Source of the DNA: Clostridia bacterium
Lineage (GTDB): Bacteria > Bacillota > Clostridia > Christensenellales > UBA1242
Assembly: GCA_017408305.1 (NCBI GenBank)
Contig: JAFQUU010000013.1
Span: 1 to 12,050, forward strand
DNA: 12,050 bases
Reading direction: 5' to 3'
Part shown: piece after piece, positions 1 to 5,953 of the stretch
How positions within the stretch are numbered: the stretch's first letter is position 1
Layout: every line of letters starts with the position of its first letter
Program-made: the position numbers and the translations under genes
Notes under the pieces: model-generated
Database searches by the model: none
The model's input: only the letters and a program-made list of their open reading frames with translations
Told to the model about the DNA's origin: nothing

Positions 1-730
1 CTGCTTCTGTTATTTCAAAAAGTGGCATTTCACTTGGGCACCACCCTCTTGCCTCAAACTCTACACCATTTTCTTCAATACTTTTGCAAAGAAGAACAGG
101 TTTTGGGTCTGTGTATACATTTGGGTTTGAAAGAATTGCATTTATTACAATCTCTTCAAGTTTTGAAATATCTGTTGAATGCGTAACTTTGAACTTATAA
201 GAAAATCTGCGTTTTTCATAGTAAGTATTGTTCTCAATCGTGAAATTTACCATATTTTTGTTTGGGATAATGATTTTATGGTTGTCAAGCGTTTCAATCG
301 TTGTGGTAAAAAAGTTGATTGACTTTACCCTGCCTGTAACGCCATCAATATGCACAAAGTCATTTTCTTTAAAAGGTTTTGTAACAATAAGCACAATTCC
401 GTTCGTGATTGATTTTAAGGTGTCTTGAAGTGCAAGGGCGAGAGCAAGACCAGCCGCAGCGATTGCAGCCAAAAGTGCTGAAACTTGTATGCCAATGACC
501 TGCAGAATAATCAGTAATAACGCCACATACAAAACAAATGTAATCGCATTCATAACATATTTTTGTATAAGTTTTGTAAGTGGGGTTTTTTGAAGAATTT
601 TTCTTATCACAACTTTTAACACTCGAATAAGAAGATACCCCACCACAAACACGCCTATTACTTTTAAAAGCGTGATGCCACCTGAGGTTAAAACATCTAA
701 AACTTTTGTCCAAATTGTATTCCAATCCAT
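1..730 (-). CDS. mscS: MscS-family mechanosensitive ion channel (C-terminus cut by window edge)
   Basis: Small-conductance mechanosensitive channel of the inner membrane, a homo-oligomer that opens under membrane tension and releases solutes on hypo-osmotic shock (known for the family). The visible 243 residues hold three hydrophobic segments at about 18-42, 58-80 and 82-118. The third is the Ala/Gly-rich pore helix (LAAIAAAGLALALALQD), followed by the family hallmark KPF..(N)DFVHIDG..G.V at about 118-135, then the beta domain ending in IPN at about 155-157. E. coli MscS has 286 residues, so only some tens of residues should lie beyond the left edge. The start is ATG at 730, with AGGAG a few bases upstream. 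The upstream gene is the ABC permease on the same strand. The 127-nt gap is filled by a hairpin-rich element whose U-tract touches the ribosome binding site, so expression may depend on read-through or on that structure. Confidence 0.92.
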   Translation of the reverse strand, partial: MDWNTIWTKVLDVLTSGGITLLKVIGVFVVGYLLIRVLKVVIRKILQKTPLTKLIQKYVMNAITFVLYVALLLIILQVIGIQVSALLAAIAAAGLALALALQDTLKSITNGIVLIVTKPFKENDFVHIDGVTGRVKSINFFTTTIETLDNHKIIIPNKNMVNFTIENNTYYEKRRFSYKFKVTHSTDISKLEEIVINAILSNPNVYTDPKPVLLCKSIEENGVEFEARGWCPSEMPLFEITEA

Positions 731-741
731 ATTTTTCTCCT

Positions 742-851
742 AAAAAAATCCCCTTGCTTTGAAGTCCCCTGCATGGCAGGGGCTTTAAAGGCTTTGGGCG
801 TTTTGCCCAAAGCCTTTGCAAAACAACCGTTTTGCAAAAGCGAGGGGATTT
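742..851 (-). other. Nested multi-hairpin intergenic element (cloverleaf-like)
   Basis: Almost the whole gap between the permease stop and mscS can fold. An outer 15-bp stem pairs 746-760 with 837-851; one position, 755/842, is G-U on the plus strand and A-C on the minus strand. It encloses three hairpins: 762-785 (CCCCTGC/GCAGGGG, ATG loop, one bulge), 787-817 (13 perfect bp, GTTTT loop) and 815-838 (10 bp, AACC loop, sharing edge bases with its neighbours). On the minus strand, the transcribed one, the outer stem is followed by a run of seven U (748-742) and immediately by the mscS ribosome binding site. Possible roles are a terminator or attenuator between permease and mscS, an mRNA-stabilising structure, or a small palindromic mobile repeat (MITE/REP-like). 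I do not recognise it as a named RNA family. The pairing is seen directly; the role is inference. Confidence 0.6.
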
Positions 852-857
852 ACTATA

Positions 858-2621
858 TTATGTTATATCTCTTGCTTTAAAGATAAGTTTTGAAAGTATA
901 TCAATCAAAATAATCATGCCAAACAGCACACCTATTGCAATAAATGCATTTGCACAAAGTGGCACTGCAAAACCAAGGAAACCACCAGCACCTGCACCAC
1001 CCAAATATCCAAACAAGTTAAGGTATGCAAATGGTGTATACATAAACCAAGTTGCACCCATTGACAAAGCATTAAGGATTACTGAAGCAACAAAAACAAT
1101 AACTGTCAAAAACATTGAAAGAATGCTTGAACGGAAAATTACTGCAAAGAGATTTGCAAGGCAAATAAAGAAGATTATGCCAAGCATCATTGTTACAAAG
1201 TAAATCGCTATTAAAATTGCTGGGTGCACCAAAAACGCTGTTGTTGCATTAAAGACAGCCAAAACCTGCCCTTCTCCAAACCCAAACAATGCGTAGCCGA
1301 TTGCCAAACTTGCAACAAATGCAAAAAGTGCAAAGATAAATGTAAAGTTTATTGATGCCAAGGTTTTGCCAGCAACAATTTTAGCCTTTGAAATCGGCCT
1401 TGAGGCAATCATCTTCATTGTTCCGTTTTGGAAGTCCCCTGCCATAGATGACGCCATAAAGAATATTGCAAAAACAGTAAGTATTACTGACACAATTTGC
1501 ATTGCATAAATTGCAAAATCAAACGCACTTGGGCCATAGCCACTTATGGTGTTAAAACCAAGCATTGACAAATAATTTGACTCAAACAATTGGTTATCAA
1601 GCACAAACTGCCCGGTCGTAATTTTTTCTGTCAACAGATATGCATTAAAACTTTCAAAACCGATGAAGTTTTTAAGATGTGCATCACTATAATCCCCTGC
1701 TTTTGCAAGCACCATACTGCTCTCAATCAGGCTTACTGAATTTTGGGTTGCAAGTTTATATTTAGTTGCAAGTGTATTGAACTCTGCAAGTTTATCTGTT
1801 GAATCTTCATCAGCATTTTCAGTTACAAACAACTGCATTTCATCATAAATCTCTTTTAGCACGCCATCAGCACTAAAAGCAACTGGGGTATAATATTTTT
1901 CTAAAATATCTTCAACTTTTTCTTGAGAAAATTCAATTTTGTTTGCTGAATTTATAACTGCAAGTGCCTCTGTTGGCAAGTAGTTAATTTTGATATTGTC
2001 TGCAAATTCAAGAAGTGCTTCTTGATTAAATTCATTAAGACTGTCAATAGTAGGGATTGCAAGATACAAATTTTTTGCATAGTCTTCAATCACGGCAAGA
2101 TTTTCTGCAGAAATGTAAAAATCAATAGTTTGGGCATTTATTTGATTTTTGCAAATATCATACACACTTTCGCTTAAGGTTGAAATTTCTTGCACTTCTT
2201 CAATAAGAGCATTCCTGTTTTCATTGGTTTGAAGTGCTGAATAGTCCCAAAGTGCTGAATCAAAAGTTTGTTCACTGTCGCCATTATTATAAGTTAAACT
2301 ATGATGTATTGCGTTAAGTTTTTCTTGGATTGAATTTTTTAGGCTTTCTTGACCAGAAAAATTCTCTAAATATGCTTTTGCATCGGCAAGACTTTCATCA
2401 AGTGATGTTTTTCCATCAGTGCTGGTTGTTGTTTTAAACTCTGAAAACGCCATTGCAACTGTTTGATTTACACCACCAAAACTTGTTGTTGGATTAACTT
2501 TTGTTTCTGGTGCATACAAAAATGTTGAAACAACAAGTGCAAGTGCCAAAACAAAAAGCATTAAGTAAACTGCAGGACGCAAGAATATTTTTTTTAGTTC
2601 TGCACGATTAAGTTTAAACAT
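858..2621 (-). CDS. ABC-2 type transporter permease with large extracytoplasmic domain
   Basis: Membrane subunit of an ABC transporter, 587 residues. It has one N-terminal span (about 16-36), then about 330 mostly hydrophilic residues predicted outside the membrane, then a C-terminal block of about six spans from residue 367 on. Just after the second span lies the ABC-2 signature region, AGDFQNGTMKMIASRPIS followed by a conserved GK (about 394-418), which matches the F..G(T)hK..hhsRPISR pattern of the NatB/BcrB-like ABC2_membrane families. ATG at 2621 has AGGAGA upstream. The ATPase gene ends 12 nt upstream, so the two are surely co-transcribed and encode partners. Substrate is unknown; peptide, antibiotic or Na+ export are the usual roles for such pairs. 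The long segment between spans 1 and 2 is hydrophilic, helix-favouring and has no recognised motif. The alternative of a pure structural export factor cannot be excluded. Confidence 0.88.
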   Translation of the reverse strand: MFKLNRAELKKIFLRPAVYLMLFVLALALVVSTFLYAPETKVNPTTSFGGVNQTVAMAFSEFKTTTSTDGKTSLDESLADAKAYLENFSGQESLKNSIQEKLNAIHHSLTYNNGDSEQTFDSALWDYSALQTNENRNALIEEVQEISTLSESVYDICKNQINAQTIDFYISAENLAVIEDYAKNLYLAIPTIDSLNEFNQEALLEFADNIKINYLPTEALAVINSANKIEFSQEKVEDILEKYYTPVAFSADGVLKEIYDEMQLFVTENADEDSTDKLAEFNTLATKYKLATQNSVSLIESSMVLAKAGDYSDAHLKNFIGFESFNAYLLTEKITTGQFVLDNQLFESNYLSMLGFNTISGYGPSAFDFAIYAMQIVSVILTVFAIFFMASSMAGDFQNGTMKMIASRPISKAKIVAGKTLASINFTFIFALFAFVASLAIGYALFGFGEGQVLAVFNATTAFLVHPAILIAIYFVTMMLGIIFFICLANLFAVIFRSSILSMFLTVIVFVASVILNALSMGATWFMYTPFAYLNLFGYLGGAGAGGFLGFAVPLCANAFIAIGVLFGMIILIDILSKLIFKARDIT

Positions 2622-2633
2622 AATTTTCTCCTT

Positions 2634-3563
2634 TTATTTTATCTCACTGTTGGTGCCAACAATTTCAAGATACGCTTCTTCCAAAGAATAATCAACTTCC
2701 CCTGCACCAAAGATTGGGATTTTGCATTCTGTAAGATAAACAATAATTTCAGCAAGTTCTTTTGTGTTTGTGTCAAATAAAACTTTTGTTTTGGTTACGC
2801 CAACCTTTTTGTTAAAGCGTTCTTCAATCAGCATACCTGCATAGTTTGGTTTGTCTGTTTTAATGTAGTGAGAGCCGTGCTTGTTGCAGGCTTTTTTGAT
2901 TTCATCAAGAGTACGGATTTCAGAAATCTTGCCGTTTTCGATAATGCAAATTGTGTCGCAAAGGCTTTCCATAATAGACAAAATGTGGCTTGAAATCATA
3001 ATTGCAACGCCACGCTCTTTAGCAACCCTTTGCAAAAACATTTTGATTTCACGAATTCCGTTTGCATCAAGCCCATTTGTTGGTTCATCTAAAACCAAAA
3101 GTTTTGGGTTATGAAGAAGTGCCTGTGCAATGCCAAGACGCTGTTTCATGCCAAGTGAATAAGTTTTGACTTTGTCATGAATGCGTGCTTTAAGGCCAAC
3201 AAGTTCTGCAATATCCAAAATTTGACCTTTTGTTACTTTTTGATTAAGACTGCCAAAAAACTTAAGGTTTTGATAGCCAGTAAGGTACGGATAAAACCTT
3301 GGGGTTTCAATCATAGAGCCAATTTTTTCAGTGCACTCCTTGTGATTTTTTGAAAGGCGTTTGCCCTCGATAAACACCTCTCCACCACTTTGTTTTGCAA
3401 GGCCGGTAATCATTTTCATGGTTGTTGATTTGCCTGCCCCGTTTGCACCCAAAAAGCCAAAAATCTCGCCTGCACGAATTGAAAAATTCAGGCCTTCCAC
3501 TGCACGCCTACTGCCATAAAATTTTGATAGGTTTTTAACCCTTAATACTTCATTATTTCCCAT
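2634..3563 (-). CDS. ABC transporter ATP-binding protein (BcrA/NatA-like)
   Basis: Cytoplasmic ATPase that powers the adjacent permease. Numbering from the chosen start: Walker A GANGAGKST at 39-47, ABC signature YSLGMKQRL at 135-143, Walker B LLVLDEPTNGLD at 155-166 and the switch His in SSH at 193. At the Q-loop position the sequence reads IETPRFYPYLTG, with Glu (about 86) in place of Gln, as is common in the BcrA/lantibiotic-immunity branch. About 100 C-terminal residues follow the ATPase core. The frame is open to an ATG at 3578, which would overlap the upstream gene by 11 nt and lacks a ribosome binding site. I prefer ATG 3563, four bases after the upstream stop and behind a purine-rich GAAGAGTGAG stretch; it also gives the usual short N-terminus before VL..KNLSKFYG. 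The tight spacing on both sides indicates an operon. Function as an ABC ATPase is certain; the substrate is not. Confidence 0.93.
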   Translation of the reverse strand: MGNNEVLRVKNLSKFYGSRRAVEGLNFSIRAGEIFGFLGANGAGKSTTMKMITGLAKQSGGEVFIEGKRLSKNHKECTEKIGSMIETPRFYPYLTGYQNLKFFGSLNQKVTKGQILDIAELVGLKARIHDKVKTYSLGMKQRLGIAQALLHNPKLLVLDEPTNGLDANGIREIKMFLQRVAKERGVAIMISSHILSIMESLCDTICIIENGKISEIRTLDEIKKACNKHGSHYIKTDKPNYAGMLIEERFNKKVGVTKTKVLFDTNTKELAEIIVYLTECKIPIFGAGEVDYSLEEAYLEIVGTNSEIK

Positions 3564-3567
3564 ATTC

Positions 3568-4110
3568 TCACTCTTCATCGAAATTAATTAAACTCTCATA
3601 AACTTGCTCATACACCAAATGTGCATTTTCTCGCCACTTTTTGCACGCCTCGATTGCTGTTTGCCTTGAAGATGTTGCAATTTTGATTTCAAACATTGGA
3701 TAGTTGACATTATCAGAACGGATTCTCAGCACAAGCGAATATGTGCCATCGTTGTTTTTAAAGTAATCTGCAACATATTCTTGTGATTTTTTAAAGTGCA
3801 TTCTGTTGTTTTTGATATAGTCAATGATTTGATTGCGAAGTTCAAACGAAATTTTGTTGTAAAAGTGTGCAAGGCAACTTTGCCCTTCCATAGAGATTGT
3901 GTAGCGTTCTTCATTGTCTTGCGTGTTTGTTACATAAACAAAGTTTGCGTCCAAAAGTTGAAAAAGTGCATCTTTACACTTCATATAGTTAAGCCACGAG
4001 TTTTGGTTTGTGCAAATGTCTATGATAGAACTTTCGCTTAGTGGCATTTCCATTTTTTCCATTACAAACAGTAATATAAGTTTGCTTACGATTGAGTCTT
4101 CAAATTCCAT
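3568..4110 (-). CDS. DUF4364 family protein, probable winged-helix regulator
   Basis: A 180-residue cytoplasmic protein resembling the DUF4364 family, which is common in Clostridia. The N-terminal stretch SKLILLFVMEKMEMPLSES, the central (ERYTISMEGQSCLAHF) helix-turn-like segment and the overall length match what I know of that family. The fold is thought to be a winged helix, which suggests DNA binding; no target is known. The gene is first in the operon with the ABC ATPase and permease, so a role in sensing or regulating that transporter is plausible (inference). The start ATG at 4110 has no Shine-Dalgarno sequence; a good promoter sits so close that transcription would begin at the A of the ATG. 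The next Met codons fall at residues 17 and 20, inside the conserved segment, so they are unlikely starts. It ends in TGA, five bases before the preferred ATPase start. Confidence 0.82.
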   Translation of the reverse strand: MEFEDSIVSKLILLFVMEKMEMPLSESSIIDICTNQNSWLNYMKCKDALFQLLDANFVYVTNTQDNEERYTISMEGQSCLAHFYNKISFELRNQIIDYIKNNRMHFKKSQEYVADYFKNNDGTYSLVLRIRSDNVNYPMFEIKIATSSRQTAIEACKKWRENAHLVYEQVYESLINFDEE

Positions 4111-4116
4111 AGTAAG

Positions 4117-4145
4117 AATATAGCATTTTTTTTTAAAATTGTAAA
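4117..4145 (-). promoter_or_regulatory. Promoter of the DUF4364-ABC operon, predicted leaderless
   Basis: Minus strand -35 TTTACA (4145-4140), 17-nt spacer, -10 TATATT (4122-4117) preceded by an extended -10 TGC. Placing +1 seven bases after the -10 gives position 4110, the A of the start ATG. A perfect TTGACA hexamer lies further upstream (4179-4174) but has no well-spaced -10. Confidence 0.65.
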
Positions 4146-4185
4146 GATATGTTGAGAAAATTTTAAGAATATTGTCAAAATTATT

Positions 4186-4214
4186 TTTATTTAAAGGGTT
4201 TTTTGTGCTATACT
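4186..4214 (+). promoter_or_regulatory. Promoter of the 4259 gene (extended -10 type)
   Basis: Extended -10 TGC-TATACT (4206-4214) with only a weak -35 (TTTATT, 4186-4191) at 17 nt. Predicted start is near 4221, giving a leader of about 38 nt with a strong AGGAGG ribosome binding site (4249-4254) before ATG 4259. It diverges from the DUF4364 promoter within a 148-nt gap. Confidence 0.5.
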
Positions 4215-4258
4215 TATGCTAAAGGTATGTGCAAAAATTAGGCACAAGAGGAGGATTT

Positions 4259-5188
4259 ATGACAAATTCTTTAGAAGAATACGCAAAAATTTGCAGTTTG
4301 ATTGCAAGTTGTAATGACATAATAAACGGTAAATTCATTTTGGCTTACAACAAAATTTCTGCACTTCTTAAAAACTTAACTGCAAGTAAGGAAGTTTACA
4401 ATCTTTTGGCAAATCACCTAAGCAGTTTTGATTTTGAAAGAGAGTTTTCAAGGGCACAACTTCGCTCTGCCAAAGAAAAAACCAAACTTGTTTTGCCTGA
4501 CACACCAGACAAAGTTTTGCCATTTGTGTTTTGTGTGCTTGTAAACATCAATAACCACACCATAGACCTTGACCAGTTTATTAGCGAGTTTTTTAAAAGC
4601 GAAACAGGCAATCATGCAGAAGAATTTCAAAGTTTTGCAAAAGAGTTTATTTTGCCGTTTAGGGACATTATTGCAAAAGCATTTGATGTGCCACAAGACA
4701 GCATATCCAGCATGAAAGTGCAACCACTGAAAACCAGTAAGAAAGAGGAGGAAGAAAACATGAAAAAAGCAGAAGAACTTGAAAAAAAGGCTGAACTTGA
4801 CGAAGAGTTTTTGGAAGAACTTGAAGAGGAATTTGAAGATGACGATGAAGAAGAGTTTGAAGAAGATGATGATGAATGTGAAGATGAAAAAGACTATCCA
4901 GAACTCACAGCCGAGCGTATTGAAGAGTTTTTTGAAGAAATTGCCTCAAACTGCAATCAAATTTTGGCAGAACTGCCATATGAAAAACGCCTTAAAGACA
5001 ACATAAAAGATGATATTGAATATATTGCAGAAACAATTTTGTTTAATTGTGAACAACAAGACCTAACAAACACAAACGCCCTCATCACTGCCCTTGACTA
5101 TGTTGCACAAAAAAGCAAAACCATAAAAATTTACACAAAAGAAATGAAAAATGTTTTGGCATGCCTTTATGAAGGCGAGGAAGACTAA
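4259..5188 (+). CDS. Hypothetical protein with two helical parts joined by an acidic linker
   Basis: I do not recognise this 309-residue protein. No signal peptide or membrane span is seen, so it is probably cytoplasmic. The first ~150 residues look alpha-helical with regularly spaced hydrophobics. Residues ~163-215 are a charged stretch, first Glu/Lys-rich and then almost pure Glu/Asp, low in complexity at the DNA level (GAA/GAT repeats). A second helical part of about 95 residues follows (from about PELTAERIEEFF). The two helical parts could be related modules, but I could not show repeat identity. ATG 4259 is chosen over an in-frame ATG at 4229 because AGGAGG ends four bases before it and the upstream ATG lies near the predicted transcription start. 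A strong terminator follows the stop, so the gene appears monocistronic. The acidic stretch could bind basic partners such as ribosomal proteins or DNA-binding proteins, or divalent metal (speculative). Confidence 0.8.
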   Translation: MTNSLEEYAKICSLIASCNDIINGKFILAYNKISALLKNLTASKEVYNLLANHLSSFDFEREFSRAQLRSAKEKTKLVLPDTPDKVLPFVFCVLVNINNHTIDLDQFISEFFKSETGNHAEEFQSFAKEFILPFRDIIAKAFDVPQDSISSMKVQPLKTSKKEEEENMKKAEELEKKAELDEEFLEELEEEFEDDDEEEFEEDDDECEDEKDYPELTAERIEEFFEEIASNCNQILAELPYEKRLKDNIKDDIEYIAETILFNCEQQDLTNTNALITALDYVAQKSKTIKIYTKEMKNVLACLYEGEED

Positions 5189-5193
5189 AAATA

Positions 5194-5227
5194 TGCACTC
5201 TACAAATCGTAGAGTGCAATTTTTTTT
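5194..5227 (+). terminator. Rho-independent terminator after the 4259 gene
   Basis: Perfect 10-bp stem TGCACTCTAC/GTAGAGTGCA (5194-5203 with 5209-5218), AAATC loop, then a run of eight T (5220-5227), starting five bases after the stop codon. Confidence 0.9.
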
Positions 5228-5234
5228 ATTTTGA

Positions 5235-5263
5235 TAGACAAATTTCGACAAAACAGTTACACT
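5235..5263 (+). promoter_or_regulatory. Putative promoter of the 5271 gene, predicted leaderless
   Basis: -35 TAGACA (5235-5240), 17-nt spacer, -10 TACACT (5258-5263). The predicted start is about 5270, one base before ATG 5271. It lies just downstream of the previous terminator. The -10 matches consensus at only four of six positions. Confidence 0.4.
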
Positions 5264-5270
5264 TTTAAAC

Positions 5271-5927
5271 ATGAATAAACTATTTTTTTTGTTAACCAAA
5301 GAAGACTCTGTAAAAACACCTTTTTCAAGTGATGTGGATTTTGTATTCAATCATAAAAACGCTTTTGTTGACTGCACAATTGTTGACAAAACACAAAACA
5401 AGTCTTTTTGTCTTAAAAACCTTGATAAGTCCATGCTTAAAAGGTTTTTAAACATTAAGGCTGTCACCAGCAGTATAGACAAACAGTTTAATGAATATTT
5501 GGATGTGCACTACGAAGCCAAACAAGCACTTTCTGAAACTCTTTTTTTGCTTCAAAACAAAGTCAGCATCGCCCCAGAAAACAAGCATATTTTGAAAGAA
5601 ATTTTAACGCTTACTTGTCAAAATTTTTCTTGCCCACTTACAGAAAATACTTCTTTAAAAATGCTGACTTCTTGCAACAAAAAGGCAAAAGCAGGGTATG
5701 ACCTTCACTTCCAACTTTGCATAGCAAAAGGAGAAAAAATAGTTATGCCTTGGCAAGGTGCACCCGAAACTCTTGCACAACTGCACAAAATATTGCTTGA
5801 AAACAAACAAGAGGTTGTGGACAACCTTCAAAGTTCTTTACTACACCAGCATATAAAATCATCAGAAAATATTATATTGTTTAACAAACTTAAAAACAGA
5901 TTTATGGAAGAACACTTAGAAAAATAA
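5271..5927 (+). CDS. Hypothetical protein, 218 residues
   Basis: No family recognised. The predicted protein is soluble, Lys-rich, with seven Cys residues scattered through it rather than in a tight metal-binding cluster, and no signal peptide or clear transmembrane segment. The N-terminal part (MNKLFFLLTKED) looks beta-like; the middle and C-terminal parts look helical. A conspicuous stretch is MPWQGAPETLAQLHKILLE at about residues 160-180. The gene lies between two terminators and so appears monocistronic. ATG 5271 has no ribosome binding site; the only promoter-like sequence found would start the transcript at or one base before it. Reality as a gene is supported by the uninterrupted frame in an otherwise non-coding strand interval and by flanking promoter and terminator. 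The last codons and stop lie inside the terminator stem shared with uvrC. Confidence 0.75.
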   Translation: MNKLFFLLTKEDSVKTPFSSDVDFVFNHKNAFVDCTIVDKTQNKSFCLKNLDKSMLKRFLNIKAVTSSIDKQFNEYLDVHYEAKQALSETLFLLQNKVSIAPENKHILKEILTLTCQNFSCPLTENTSLKMLTSCNKKAKAGYDLHFQLCIAKGEKIVMPWQGAPETLAQLHKILLENKQEVVDNLQSSLLHQHIKSSENIILFNKLKNRFMEEHLEK

Positions 5928-5953
5928 CTGCCCAAAAGCAGTTATTTTTTATT
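5921..5953. terminator. Bidirectional terminator shared by the 5271 gene and uvrC
   Basis: 10-bp stem AAATAACTGC/GCAGTTATTT (5922-5931 with 5938-5947), CCAAAA loop, T-rich on the right for the plus strand and A-rich on the left for the minus strand. Both convergent stop codons (plus 5925-5927, minus 5944-5942) are within the stem. Confidence 0.8.

Noticed and set aside
369..821. Open frame of 150 codons on the minus strand, Cys-rich product
   Set aside because: It is an alternate frame of mscS and starts inside the hairpin element; the MscS frame carries clear family motifs.
832..1203. Plus-strand open frame of 123 codons
   Set aside because: It lies antisense to the membrane-span coding part of the permease and its product has no domain-like features.
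1431..1442. 12-base exact match (GAAGTCCCCTGC) between the permease gene and the hairpin element at 761
   Set aside because: In the permease it encodes the conserved AGDF motif and lacks the rest of the palindrome, so a chance match is more likely than a second copy.
4174..4179. Consensus TTGACA on the minus strand upstream of the DUF4364 gene
   Set aside because: No acceptable -10 at 16-18 nt; the TTTACA/TATATT pair nearer the gene is better spaced.
4779..5006. Lys/Met-rich plus-strand frame of 75 codons
   Set aside because: It is the +1 reading of the GAA/GAT-rich acidic linker, which automatically gives Lys/Met codons.
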